Shown here piece after piece: positions 35,227 through 43,421 of a stretch of 64,000 nucleotides of DNA (position 1 is its first letter; each line of letters opens with the position of its first letter). The notes under the pieces are model-generated. The model was not told where the DNA came from. It searched no databases and saw only the letters and a list, made by a program, of their open reading frames with translations. Origin of the DNA: Lewinellaceae bacterium (lineage in GTDB: Bacteria > Bacteroidota > Bacteroidia > Chitinophagales > Saprospiraceae); the NCBI GenBank assembly GCA_020636315.1, contig JACJYA010000002.1, forward strand, positions 372,001 to 436,000. Reading direction: 5' to 3'. The translations under genes and the position numbers were made by a program.

Positions 35227-35676
35227 TCACTGCCGAACCAGCACAAAGAACTCGTCTTCCTCGACTAGATGTATTTCATCATCTGAGATATCAGACAGTT
35301 GCCAGCTATCGTGTATCTCATACAGATCCTCTCCCAGGCTTTCGTTTTGATTCTCAAAGACAGGAACCACAATGTTTAGTTCTCTACCGTTGTTTTCCAG
35401 GTTCCAGTTGCCCGTTGCGGCCAGATTGGAATTCCGGCGCATTTTAAAAACCCCATCGGGTTCGAAGGCCAGCACGATACCGCTGAAAGAAGCGGTCTCA
35501 TCTTCTCCTTCATCCACAAATTGCCTTACCACCCAGTTGCCTTCCACATTCCCGGAACCCGATAGTGCCGGATCGTCGCCGGGGATTGTCGTATTGCCAA
35601 TAAGAGGAAAACCGTCTTCGCCACAGGAAAAAAATGATACGACAACAACTAATGCCAGAATGAGCCTGTAGATCAT
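35227..35676 (-). CDS. Small lipocalin-like lipoprotein
   Basis: ATG 35676 gives MIYRLILALVVVVSFFSCGE with lipobox SFFSC, so the 149-residue product is a lipoprotein. The mature part has NVEGNWVVRQFVDEGEDETASFSGIVLAFEPDGVFKM and ATGNWNLENNGRELNIVVP, the strand pattern of small lipocalin-like or META-type beta-barrels common in Bacteroidota. Function is unknown. The open frame continues upstream to 35973 without coding character. It converges with the esterase gene and diverges from the LamG lipoprotein. Confidence 0.75.
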   Translation of the reverse strand: MIYRLILALVVVVSFFSCGEDGFPLIGNTTIPGDDPALSGSGNVEGNWVVRQFVDEGEDETASFSGIVLAFEPDGVFKMRRNSNLAATGNWNLENNGRELNIVVPVFENQNESLGEDLYEIHDSWQLSDISDDEIHLVEEDEFFVLVRQ

Positions 35677-35988
35677 AGCAAAAAGTTTTTTTATGGTTAG
35701 TAAATGATTATCTGAAAAGCACTGAATAATGAATTTTGCGAAGGGGTTTGAGCGCCAGCCCATTGCCAGAGGCAAAGCAGAAACGCCCAAAGAAGGAGTC
35801 TTGTCTTCATAGGGTTTAAGATTTTTAAAAAAGATAGCTTTACTATAAGCAATTATAGTTTTACTTTGTTCGTGATTTATCCGATTTTTTTTAAAGCTGG
35901 CATCTATGCCTTCAGAGCTCTGGTGGGAGGTTAGAAAATAAGAAAACATAATCTCCGTTTTAAATACAAGCACTAAAGCTCTGAAAAC

Positions 35989-36762
35989 ATGAAGAAAACC
36001 ATCGCGCTCTTTCTGATCACCGGCCTGTTCAGCTGTGACAAACCCGAAGAATTCACCGTCGATTGCCTGCCCCCCAACCTGCAGAGCGGCGTGATCGCCT
36101 TTTACCCGTTCAACGGTGGCAGCCTGGCCGACGAATCCCCCAACAACAACAACCTCAGCAACCCGACAACAGCCACCCCCGCTGCGGACCGGAACGGGAA
36201 TGCCGGCTGCGCCTACCAGTTCGACAACACCACCGGCAACGATGAATTTCTAACCACCGCCAACACGAATTTCCTCAACGGGCGAAATACCTTCTCCCTC
36301 TCCCTCTGGTACCGGCCGGAGGGCGCCAGAGACGACGGCAGCTTCGAGGTCCTGTTTGCCCGGGGAGATCAGGGGCGGTGCCCGGACCGCAGAGGAGAAT
36401 GGTCAGTGGGGCTTTACGATTGCCGGAGGGCGGTATTCGGGCACAACAACTCCGTGTGGGCCGATGCCGTGACGGGGTTGTCCAACGGCTGCGAAGGCGA
36501 AATGGCCGCTCTGACGGGGCAATGGCACCACGTAGTGGCCGTCAGGAACGGCGATGAATACCGGATCTACTTCAACGGTAACCTGGATGAGGTGGATTCG
36601 GGGAACGCCAGTTGCTCCAATCTGCATATCGCCCAGGATCTGGGCGACGTATTCGTCGGAACGGACTTCACCGGGCGGATAGATGACATCATTGTGTATA
36701 ACCGGGCATTATCGGCGCAGGATGTAGCGGCGTTGTTTGAGCTGGGAGGGTGCTGCCAGTAA
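35989..36762 (+). CDS. LamG-domain lipoprotein
   Basis: A lipobox (TGLFSC) in the first 16 residues is followed by a concanavalin-like LamG domain covering nearly all of the 257 residues. VIAFYPFNGGSLADESPNNNNL, FSLSLWYRPEG, TGQWHHVVAVRNGDEYRIYFNGNLDE and GRIDDIIVYNRALSAQDVAALF are the family landmarks. Such domains bind carbohydrate or protein. Extra cysteine pairs (GRCPDRRGEW, LYDCRRA, SNGCEGE) suggest disulfides. The next gene starts 11 bases after its stop. Confidence 0.87.
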   Translation: MKKTIALFLITGLFSCDKPEEFTVDCLPPNLQSGVIAFYPFNGGSLADESPNNNNLSNPTTATPAADRNGNAGCAYQFDNTTGNDEFLTTANTNFLNGRNTFSLSLWYRPEGARDDGSFEVLFARGDQGRCPDRRGEWSVGLYDCRRAVFGHNNSVWADAVTGLSNGCEGEMAALTGQWHHVVAVRNGDEYRIYFNGNLDEVDSGNASCSNLHIAQDLGDVFVGTDFTGRIDDIIVYNRALSAQDVAALFELGGCCQ

Positions 36763-36773
36763 GCCCCTTTTAA

Positions 36774-37187
36774 ATGGTGAAGATCACTTTATATCCCCAA
36801 AAGCTCTTCCTGATCGACGGCCTCGGCGCCCTGCTGTCGGCCGTTCTCCTGGGCGTCGTTTTGGTGCAGTGGGAGCACGCGTTCGGCATGCCCCGGCAAG
36901 CGCTCTACCCGCTGGCGGCTATTGCCGGCCTTTTTGCCGTTTACTCCCTGAGTTGCTATTGGCGCCTTTCCGAAAACCGGAGGCCTTACCTGAGGGTTAT
37001 TGCGGTGGCCAACCTGCTGTACTGTTGCCTGTCTCTGGCCCTGGTGGTTTACTTCTATTCCCAACTGACGGTTTTGGGGGTGGCTTATTTTTTGGTGGAG
37101 ATCGCAGTTGTCCTTATTTTGGCGGGGCTTGAATACAACCTTGAACAAATACGAGCAGAAATTAATGCCAGAAATAACAGTGGCTGA
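36774..37187 (+). CDS. Small integral membrane protein
   Basis: The 137-residue protein has four hydrophobic spans (about residues 12-30, 45-62, 75-95, 100-120) and a charged C-terminal tail. It is 11 bases after the LamG lipoprotein gene, so the two are probably co-transcribed. No family is recognised. Confidence 0.68.
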   Translation: MVKITLYPQKLFLIDGLGALLSAVLLGVVLVQWEHAFGMPRQALYPLAAIAGLFAVYSLSCYWRLSENRRPYLRVIAVANLLYCCLSLALVVYFYSQLTVLGVAYFLVEIAVVLILAGLEYNLEQIRAEINARNNSG

Positions 37188-37219
37188 GCACTCTGTGGCC
37201 AAACATTAAATTGCGAAAC

Positions 37220-39028
37220 ATGAATAAATTAATAGCCCTGCTGCTGCTCATCAGCGCCGCCGGCCTTCCTTTATCCGCGCAAACAACCACCGAGAAAACC
37301 GACAAAGGGTGGCGCCTGATGGTTGACGGGCAACCCTTCGAGGTCAAAGGAGTGGGCTTTGGATACGGGGACGAGGTGGACAACTACGATGCCTACTTTC
37401 AGGGCCTGCAATTCCTCGGCGTAAATACCATCCGGACGTGGGGAACCAATGAGCATACCCGGCGGCTGCTCGATGTTGCTCACAAATACGGAATGAAAGT
37501 CATGGTTGGCATCTGGATGCGGCATGGCCGCCCCGGCATGGAAGACGACGACCGCTTCAATTACCTGGAAGATACCGAGGGGATGGAGGAGATGTACGCG
37601 AATGCCGTCCGTACCGTAGAGGCCTATAAAGATCACCCCGCCATACTCACCTGGGGCGTGGGCAACGAAGTTTACCTGAATACGGCTACCGACGCCGAGA
37701 AGGAAGCCTATTCCAGGCTGCTGGAAAGGATATGCAGTAAGATCAAAGAACTGGACCCTGATCATCCGGTCACTTCCGTAGAAGCCTGGACCTTCGGGCT
37801 GGACTGGTGGCAACAATACGTTCCCTCCATCGATATTTACGGGTTGAACATATACGGCGCCGGCGCTTCCCTGCTGGCGGCGGAACTGGAGAAGAGAGGG
37901 ATCGATAAGCCTTATATCGTTACCGAATTCGGGGTCACCGGTGAATGGGATATACAGGAGGTGGAAAACGGGGTTAAAGTAGAACCAACCGACCGGCAAA
38001 AATACGATGCCATTGCCCGGGGCTACTCCCAATGGATCAAGAGCGAACCCTCCTGCCTGGGGGTTTATTTTTTTCATTACGCCAACGGGGCTGATTTCCT
38101 GTCCATCTGGTTGTTCACCCATTTTAAAGGGATGATCCGGCCGCAATACTGGGCGATCCGGGAAGCGTTCACCGGCCAGAAACCGGCCAATTACGTGCCT
38201 GCGATCGAAACTTTCGAATTGCCGGGCGGCGAAGGGAAAGGCGGCGACTGGGTTCCTGTGTCCCTGAAAGTATCAGATGCGGAAAACGAAGCGCTGGAAA
38301 TCAGCTTTTACTACAATCAACGGACGGGCAGCCGGAAACGGCGGGACCAGGTCCTTCCACTGAATTCCCGGGGCAACGCCACGGACGGTTTTGAAATAAA
38401 GCTGCCCCATGTGGATGGGCCGGCCAAGATCTATGTTGCCGCAAAAGATACCTACAACAACGTCGGCATCGCTTCCACAGGCATTGTAGTGGCCGACGAA
38501 AAGGCCAGAGCCAGGAAATACCTCGTGCCTAAGGCCACCCTTCCCTTCTATGTCTATCAGGACAACGGCGACATGCCCTATATCCCCTCCGGATACATGG
38601 GGAACTTCGAAGCTATGGAAGTAGCCCTGGACCATACCGAAGATGTCCATTCCGGCAGTACCGCCATCAGGATAAGCTATAAGGGCAGAGACAACTGGTA
38701 CGGCGTCGGGTTTGTGGACCCGCCCAATGACTGGGGCGATATCCTCGGCGGATATGACCTGTCTGGGGCCAAAACGTTCCGCTTCTGGGCAAAGGCCAGT
38801 ATGGATGGGATAAAAGCAACCGTCGGGTTCGGGCTGATCGACAAAGGCAAACCCTTTCCGGACTCCGGTAAAAAGTCGGTGGACATCGTGCTGGGCACCA
38901 AATGGAAGCAATACACCATCAAGATCAAAAAGGTGGACCTGAGCTGCATCCGTTCCGGCCTCGTCTTGTTCTCCTCCGGCAACGGCTTCCCGCATGAAAT
39001 TTACCTGGATGATGTTGTTTTTGAGTAG
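37220..39028 (+). CDS. Clan GH-A glycoside hydrolase (GH2/GH5-like TIM barrel) with C-terminal CBM
   Basis: From ATG 37220 the 602-residue protein has a signal peptide ending PLSAQ. A TIM barrel follows, with FEVKGVGFGYGDEVDNYDAYFQGLQFLGVNTIRTWG at its first strand, ILTWGVGNEVYL with acid/base E150, and YIVTEFGVTGEWD with nucleophile E236. This fits clan GH-A without a clear family; GH2-like beta-glycosidase or glucanase activity is the best guess. Residues about 330-420 are an Ig-like domain. Residues about 435-602 are a jelly-roll resembling CBM11-type modules (FRFWAKASMDGIKATVGFG). Confidence 0.85.
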   Translation: MNKLIALLLLISAAGLPLSAQTTTEKTDKGWRLMVDGQPFEVKGVGFGYGDEVDNYDAYFQGLQFLGVNTIRTWGTNEHTRRLLDVAHKYGMKVMVGIWMRHGRPGMEDDDRFNYLEDTEGMEEMYANAVRTVEAYKDHPAILTWGVGNEVYLNTATDAEKEAYSRLLERICSKIKELDPDHPVTSVEAWTFGLDWWQQYVPSIDIYGLNIYGAGASLLAAELEKRGIDKPYIVTEFGVTGEWDIQEVENGVKVEPTDRQKYDAIARGYSQWIKSEPSCLGVYFFHYANGADFLSIWLFTHFKGMIRPQYWAIREAFTGQKPANYVPAIETFELPGGEGKGGDWVPVSLKVSDAENEALEISFYYNQRTGSRKRRDQVLPLNSRGNATDGFEIKLPHVDGPAKIYVAAKDTYNNVGIASTGIVVADEKARARKYLVPKATLPFYVYQDNGDMPYIPSGYMGNFEAMEVALDHTEDVHSGSTAIRISYKGRDNWYGVGFVDPPNDWGDILGGYDLSGAKTFRFWAKASMDGIKATVGFGLIDKGKPFPDSGKKSVDIVLGTKWKQYTIKIKKVDLSCIRSGLVLFSSGNGFPHEIYLDDVVFE

Positions 39029-39180
39029 GGGCGGAATGCCCTGTACGGCAGCCCACAATGCCTAAACCCTGGGGGTTCGAAAAAACCGGCACAACAAGTA
39101 CCAATGCACGAATGCACATATAAGTACCTGGACACAAATAGTGAGATATGCGGAGCTATCCAAAGGGCTGGTATTCAATC

Positions 39181-39215
39181 CCCGGCTTGAATGAGACGGG
39201 CAGTCCATGTACTTA
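39181..39215. repeat. 35-bp direct repeat, family C, copy 2
   Basis: This copy matches 30681-30715 at 34 of 35 positions. The spacer from 39029 also has a string near 39100-39132 (aagtacctggac at its end) that resembles 45378-45402 (aagtgcctggac). The region is non-coding repeat debris. Confidence 0.75.
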
Positions 39216-39249
39216 CACACTCACGAGCAACTTTCAATAACTTAAGTGA

Positions 39250-39257
39250 TATATTTG
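39250..39257 (+). promoter_or_regulatory. TAnnTTTG -7 box of the VOC gene
   Basis: TATATTTG lies 37 bases before the start codon and matches the Bacteroidota -7 consensus TAnnTTTG. No good TTG stands 19 bases upstream, so support is partial. Confidence 0.35.
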
Positions 39258-39294
39258 GCTTAAATTGCAGGGTACTCATCAAAAATTTTAATCT

Positions 39295-39690
39295 ATGAAA
39301 ATCAGAATTGTAAGTATCCCTGTAAGGGATCAACAAAAAGCACTAGACTTTTATACTGGTGTATTGGGATTTGTAAAAAAGGTGGATGCCCCATTGAGTG
39401 AAGGAAACCGGTGGCTAACTGTAGTTTCTAAATATGATCAGGACGGCCCGGAATTATTGCTCGAACCTGCACCGAATCATTTCGAACCTTCCAAGGTTTA
39501 TCAGGACGAACTGATGAAAGCAGGAATACCTTACACTCAATTTTACGTTGACAATGTCCGGGAAGAATATGATAGACTAACGAAACTGGGAGTCGAATTT
39601 AGTATGAAACCAACAGAAATGGGAACAGTAGTCGTAGCCATTTTTAATGATACATGTGGTAATAACATCCAATTAGTAGAAGAACTGTAA
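39295..39690 (+). CDS. VOC-family (glyoxalase-like) protein
   Basis: The 131-residue protein has the paired beta-alpha-beta-beta-beta modules of the vicinal-oxygen-chelate fold: VSIPVRDQQKALDFYTGVLGFVKKVD at the start and IPYTQFYVDNVREEYDRLTKLGVEFSMKP in the second half, ending DTCGNNIQLVEEL with the conserved metal-ligand glutamate region. Members include glyoxalase I, dioxygenases and antibiotic-binding proteins. The exact role is unknown. GC content is clearly lower than in the genes to the left, marking the start of an accessory region. Confidence 0.87.
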   Translation: MKIRIVSIPVRDQQKALDFYTGVLGFVKKVDAPLSEGNRWLTVVSKYDQDGPELLLEPAPNHFEPSKVYQDELMKAGIPYTQFYVDNVREEYDRLTKLGVEFSMKPTEMGTVVVAIFNDTCGNNIQLVEEL

Positions 39691-39841
39691 AAGAACCCAA
39701 ATCAATAATAATAAAAATTATTTTTTATCCGCTCGCCGAAAATTAATTTCAGGAATAACTCCATCGAATATCGCTTTCTGTGCTTGATTGCCATCTCGCC
39801 CAGCCAAAAATCAAGCCCGGGGGAAAACGGGCCGTTTGACT

Positions 39842-39881
39842 TGACAAGTTTGCCGGAAGGCGCCCGGGAGAAAACTTGTCA
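39842..39881. repeat. Inverted repeat / terminator-like hairpin
   Basis: TGACAAGTTT (39842-39851) pairs perfectly with AAACTTGTCA (39872-39881), enclosing GC-rich GCCGGAAGGCGCCCGGG. It sits between the convergent VOC and ABM genes, where a bidirectional terminator is expected. A second GC-rich pair (GCCCGGGGG and GGGCCG) lies just upstream near 39811-39833. Confidence 0.45.
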
Positions 39882-39920
39882 GGTCTTTCCCAGTGTTACA
39901 AAACATTATTGACACAGTAC

Positions 39921-40250
39921 TTACACTTTAGGAAGAAGTCGTCCACTCAAAGGTTCAAGGTCGTACATTACAAACGTGTCAATACAGCTCATATCCTCAT
40001 TTTCACCGTGGTCGTCTTTTCCCTCTTTCGTTTCAAGAAAATGGTAAAGGGTTTCTTTCTTATCAAAAGTTACCCAAACAATTACAGCATTACGCTCCCT
40101 GTCAACACCAACTTGCCGGGCAATGACTCCATCGAGTTTTTCATCCATTTTTTCGCTTGGAGCTTTGGCTATTCGGATTAACTCGTCTAATCTGCCTGGC
40201 TTTGCCGTTGATACCGATACAAACGTGTAGGTTGGATTATTCATATTCAT
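39921..40250 (-). CDS. Dimeric alpha/beta-barrel (ABM-type) protein
   Basis: The 109-residue product (MNMNNPTYTFVSVSTAKPGRLDELIRIAKAPSEKMDEKLDGVIARQVGVD) matches the antibiotic-biosynthesis-monooxygenase/EthD-like fold, in which two subunits form one barrel. The second half has VIVWVTFDKKETLYHFLETKEG. Catalysis cannot be claimed. ATG 40244 is an alternative start. It is divergent from a MarR gene and shares a symmetrical promoter region with it, so MarR control is likely. Confidence 0.72.
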   Translation of the reverse strand: MNMNNPTYTFVSVSTAKPGRLDELIRIAKAPSEKMDEKLDGVIARQVGVDRERNAVIVWVTFDKKETLYHFLETKEGKDDHGENEDMSCIDTFVMYDLEPLSGRLLPKV

Positions 40251-40268
40251 TGTAGTTCAGTTGTTTTA

Positions 40269-40329
40269 CTATGTTATTGATGCAAATTTACGATTTTATT
40301 TCAGAACCACAACTTTTTTCTTAAATTTG
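40269..40329. promoter_or_regulatory. Divergent promoters with candidate MarR operator
   Basis: On the minus strand TTG, then exactly 19 bases, then TAAATTTG (complement of 40283-40290) fits the Bacteroidota consensus TTG-N19-TAnnTTTG and should drive the ABM gene. On the plus strand TAAATTTG occurs at 40322-40329 and serves the MarR gene, with TTTC in place of TTTG at the -33 position. The two boxes are inverted copies 31 bases apart, so they also form a dyad that a MarR dimer might use. Confidence 0.6.
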
Positions 40330-40354
40330 TTCATTCAGGAACTAAATTGACGTA

Positions 40355-40915
40355 ATGGACTATACTTTACTGAAAGAAATAATCAAATACATTGAGGAGT
40401 TTCAACACGTAAGCTCTGCAAATAGAATAGAGGATTTTGTGATTTGGCTGAACAACAATCTGTTTTCTGGCAAACATGGAGATAAGCATTCGGCTCATGA
40501 TGAACTTCTGATTGCTTTTAAACTGATGTATCTGAACAAGGAATTGAAAAAGCAGACTAAGCGTGTTTTGTCAGAGTCAAATGTTTCTTCAATAGATGAA
40601 TATAGTTTTCTACTGCACTTAGATTTTCAAGAAAGTTTCAGAAAAATGGAGATAATTGAATTGCACAACCTTGAAGCTCCTACTGGAATAGAAGTCATAA
40701 AACGTCTTTTGAAGAATAAGCTGATTGAAGAATTTGCAGATAAGGAAGATAGAAGGGCAAAAAGAATTAAAATAACCAAAAAGGGAAAAAAAGAGATAGA
40801 AGTAATGAAACCTCAAATAGATATGATTTTTGCTAAATTTACTGAACCGTTAACATTGGATGAAAAAATTCAAATAAGTGGGATTTTTGATAAATTAAGC
40901 GGACAAATTAAATGA
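40355..40915 (+). CDS. MarR-family transcriptional regulator
   Basis: The 186-residue protein has an extended helical N-terminus and a winged helix: YSFLLHLDFQESFRKMEIIELHNLEAPTGIEVIKRLLKNKLIEEFADKEDRRAKRIKITKKGKKEIEV includes the recognition helix, and DRRAKRIKITKKG forms the wing. The D-x-R-x-x-x-I-x-x-T pattern is the MarR hallmark. It probably represses the divergent ABM gene and itself in response to a small ligand. Low GC suggests transfer as a unit with its neighbours. Confidence 0.88.
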   Translation: MDYTLLKEIIKYIEEFQHVSSANRIEDFVIWLNNNLFSGKHGDKHSAHDELLIAFKLMYLNKELKKQTKRVLSESNVSSIDEYSFLLHLDFQESFRKMEIIELHNLEAPTGIEVIKRLLKNKLIEEFADKEDRRAKRIKITKKGKKEIEVMKPQIDMIFAKFTEPLTLDEKIQISGIFDKLSGQIK

Positions 40916-40954
40916 TTAAAACGAGGCACAACAATAAAGCGCCAAAGCGAGGCA

Positions 40955-41129
40955 CAATGTCATTAAGTTAAGAGGCTAGCCCTGTCAGAAGGAGACTCTC
41001 CCTGCCCATCGAAGCCTGGCGAAGATGGGAAGCTCGCCTTCTGACTTTGCAAAGCCGCTATAATCAACAGGCGAGCGTAAGTCGCCTGCTGATAGAGCGG
41101 CGGCTGTCCATCTTAACTTAATGACATTG
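40955..41129. mobile_element. MITE-like element with 19-bp terminal inverted repeats
   Basis: The ends 40955-40973 and 41111-41129 are perfect 19-bp inverted repeats. Outside them lie 9-bp direct copies of aagcgaggc at 40945-40953 and 41130-41138, as expected of a target-site duplication (one extra A separates the left copy). The 137-base interior folds into two further hairpins: GTCAGAAGG with CCTTCTGAC (about 40984-41046) and GCCGCTATnATCA/CAGGCGA with TCGCCTGCTGAT/GCGGC (about 41054-41105). No ORF is present. It is either a non-autonomous transposable element or a structured RNA copied by one. Confidence 0.65.
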
Positions 41130-41313
41130 AAGCGAGGCGTAGCGCCGCGATCCCGCTATCCGGCAGCAGGCCGATGGCGCTCTGTTGAACAGCCTGTCCC
41201 GCCTGAGTGCCGAAGCCTGCTACGGTGGGCGACGGCCCGGCCGGATCATCCCCAAAGCACACCGCATAGAATAAAAAGGCAAGAGTTTAAGAAAACGCTC
41301 AGAACACTTAAGT
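41130..41313. other. GC-rich spacer without a recognisable gene
   Basis: This stretch after the MITE-like element is much richer in GC than the MarR gene before it. A short plus-strand frame (41121-41333) has no homology that I recognise. GTTGAACAGCCTG near 41183 resembles the end of repeat family B. I see no gene. Confidence 0.4.
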
Positions 41314-42033
41314 ATGGCATCGAAGACAGTTGATCGAAATGCGCATAAAAAAGTAAGCCCTAAATATTTGGTTGGATTAATCATTGTGCATCTCCTCGTT
41401 CCACTGGTTCTGTTGGTAAGCGGATGGGACCTTGGCTGGTGGCAGGCTTGGCTTTATTCCGTGCTGATCGTTGTAGCGGGTATAGGCCCACGTATGTGGG
41501 CGGAAAAAAGGCACCCGGGATTGCTGGCGGAACGAAGCAAATTAGGAAAAGCTCAGGATGTGAAATCGTGGGATAAAGTGCTTGCTCCATTAATGGCAGT
41601 GAGTATGTCTTTCCTGTTGGTTATTGTGGCGGGGCTGGACCACCACTTTGGGTGGTCACCTGCATTCCCGACATGGCTCAACATCCTGGGTTTCATCTTG
41701 ATTGTGCCTGGATACACCGTCGCCGGATGGGCTTTGGTAGAGAACCGTTTCTTCTCGAGCGTGGTGCGCATTCAGACGGACCGGGGGCATATTGTATGTG
41801 ACAGCGGGCCGTATCGGATGGTAAGGCATCCTGGTTATGCTGGAAATGTTCTGGCGCTGCCGGGCATCGTGCTGGCTTTAGGCTCCGTCTGGACAATCAT
41901 TCCAGTGATAGTAGCGCTGATCATTGCCGTGGTAAGGACCGCGCTGGAAGATAAAACTTTACAGGAAGAATTGCCAGGGTATCAGGATTATGTGCGCCGT
42001 GTGCGTTACCGGTTGATTCCTGGTGTCTTCTGA
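41314..42033 (+). CDS. ICMT/PEMT-like membrane methyltransferase
   Basis: The 239-residue protein has five or six membrane spans. The C-terminal catalytic segment is clear: CDSGPYRMVRHPGYAGNVLALPGIVLALGSVW, then ALEDKTLQEELPGYQDYVRRVRYRLIPG. These are the SAM-binding GPYRxxRHPxY motif and the EE..L...G..Y..Y..RV.R..P.. tail of isoprenylcysteine carboxyl methyltransferase and phospholipid N-methyltransferase relatives. The bacterial substrate is not known. It is preceded by a repeat-rich spacer. Confidence 0.88.
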   Translation: MASKTVDRNAHKKVSPKYLVGLIIVHLLVPLVLLVSGWDLGWWQAWLYSVLIVVAGIGPRMWAEKRHPGLLAERSKLGKAQDVKSWDKVLAPLMAVSMSFLLVIVAGLDHHFGWSPAFPTWLNILGFILIVPGYTVAGWALVENRFFSSVVRIQTDRGHIVCDSGPYRMVRHPGYAGNVLALPGIVLALGSVWTIIPVIVALIIAVVRTALEDKTLQEELPGYQDYVRRVRYRLIPGVF

Positions 42034-42205
42034 GGAGCATCATTCCGTGATGCAAGGCCATTGTGCGAAAACGGGGAAGATCCTGAATGCAGGGATTTTA
42101 TTGCCAATGCGGAAAGAATTGGAATCATAGGAGTTGGCGAATAAGAAGAACAGGGCGTTCTCAACCAACACAGAAAAAAATTGACCATAGACCATTTTTC
42201 AAAAC

Positions 42206-42676
42206 ATGAATTACGAATTCGATTACGACTTCATCAGAGACTATCAACCACCCGGGAAATGGGTTAAAATAGCTAATGCCCTTGGTGGGATAGGATTATT
42301 GATCTATGGGATAACTCAAATCCTTGAATACCTGAAACAGGAAAACATTCTAAACTTATCTGTCGGGTTAATTTCAATCCTGGGAGGATTGGGCTTTTTA
42401 GTCTTCGGAATGAATGGAAGCAGGCCACTGATCAGGCCCGGGCAATACTATCTCAGGATAGCAAATCAGGAAATATATTTGAAACTTGGGAAATATGCCA
42501 AAAGGAAAGAGGTGCCATTTGATGAAATTGACAAAATTGATGCCAGCGAAAAAGAAATTGTATTAAAACTAAAGAATGGAGAGGAAGTTTGGATTAACCT
42601 GAGCAGAATTCAAAATGAAAGAAAGAGAAATGATTTGCTTCAACTTATGAAAAGTTTGCATGGCAGGAAAGACTAA
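42206..42676 (+). CDS. Small membrane protein with C-terminal PH-like domain
   Basis: Two hydrophobic spans (about residues 22-42 and 50-68) precede a soluble domain with strands YYLRIANQEIYLKLG, EVPFDEIDKIDASEKEIVLKLKNGEEVWINL and a closing helix NDLLQLMKSL. This is the pattern of bacterial PH-like domains of membrane proteins. No function is known. Its stop overlaps the start of the next gene by 17 bases in another frame. Confidence 0.68.
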   Translation: MNYEFDYDFIRDYQPPGKWVKIANALGGIGLLIYGITQILEYLKQENILNLSVGLISILGGLGFLVFGMNGSRPLIRPGQYYLRIANQEIYLKLGKYAKRKEVPFDEIDKIDASEKEIVLKLKNGEEVWINLSRIQNERKRNDLLQLMKSLHGRKD

Positions 42677-43073
42677 TAACATTGAATTCCTCTTCCTATC
42701 CGTACTCGGCCTGGCCATACTGGCCCTGTTTTTATGGTTAGCCTGGATCATCATCGAAACCGGGTATTTTGTCCATGATCCCCATACAGAAGCCGAATGG
42801 GCGGGCGTCGTTTTGATCATGCTGTTGCTGAGCATGGCCTATATTGCCATTTTTTTTATCTGGCAATTTCGTTTATGGAGGACATTCTCCGTGTCAGGAA
42901 GGCGAAAGCCTGTCCAGCTGGCCATCATTTTTCTGTTGGGCATCTTTCCGGTTATCAACCAACTGGCCGACCTGTTTTTAAGGGCGGTAATGGGTATTGA
43001 ACATCCGATCACGGAAAACGTGACAAAAGCCTTCATATCCATCCTGATATTCCCGTTAACGGGGGGGAAATAG
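42660..43073 (+). CDS. Three-span membrane protein ending at a G7 tract
   Basis: The 137-residue frame has three hydrophobic spans (about 10-30, 45-68, 85-105) and ends FPLTGGK just after a run of seven Gs (43061-43067). Adding one G would fuse this frame to the DUF6624 frame beginning at 43091. It is therefore either a separate small membrane protein or the N-terminal half of a frameshifted or phase-variable DUF6624 protein. No family is recognised for the membrane part. Confidence 0.6.
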   Translation: MAGKTNNIEFLFLSVLGLAILALFLWLAWIIIETGYFVHDPHTEAEWAGVVLIMLLLSMAYIAIFFIWQFRLWRTFSVSGRRKPVQLAIIFLLGIFPVINQLADLFLRAVMGIEHPITENVTKAFISILIFPLTGGK

Positions 43074-43090
43074 AAAGTGCCGAAGACGCC

Positions 43091-43405
43091 ATGTTTGGCG
43101 TATTCCTGATGATCCAGCATGCCGACGGGGATCAGGAATGGCAAAGGTCCCAGCTTGAGAACATTGAAGCGGCCGTTGAAAAGGGAGGCCTGGAGGGCCA
43201 GAGTTATGCTTACCTTTATGACAGGATCAAGATCCACCAGGGAGAGAAACAACGGTACGGAACCCAGTTTGCCAAAGTGGACCCGGTCAACAAGACGGTT
43301 GAATTAGCGGAAACTGAGGATATGGAAAACCTGGACAACCGAAGAAGAGCAATGGGGCTGATGCCGATAGAAATGTATAAAAGGTTTATGTTTAAGAATT
43401 TTTAG
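43091..43405 (+). CDS. DUF6624 family protein (possibly 5' truncated or frameshifted)
   Basis: MFGVFLMIQHADGDQEWQRSQLENIEAAVEKGGLEGQSYAYLYDRIKIHQGEKQRYGTQF matches the DUF6624 core (IQHADxD, AYLxDR, GxxQxYGTQ), and NLDNRRRAMGLMPIEMYKRF is the usual tail. Typical members have 50-100 more residues upstream. In-frame coding-like sequence (IPVNGGEIESAEDA) continues leftward through the G7 tract, so the ATG at 43091 is probably internal. The 3' third is duplicated in decayed form at 49558. Function of the family is unknown. Confidence 0.7.
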   Translation: MFGVFLMIQHADGDQEWQRSQLENIEAAVEKGGLEGQSYAYLYDRIKIHQGEKQRYGTQFAKVDPVNKTVELAETEDMENLDNRRRAMGLMPIEMYKRFMFKNF

Positions 43406-43421
43406 AACAGAAAACCAGAAA

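Noticed and set aside
35677..35973. Upstream extension of the lipocalin-like lipoprotein
   Set aside because: The lipobox signal peptide starts at 35676; the extra 99 codons lack coding character.
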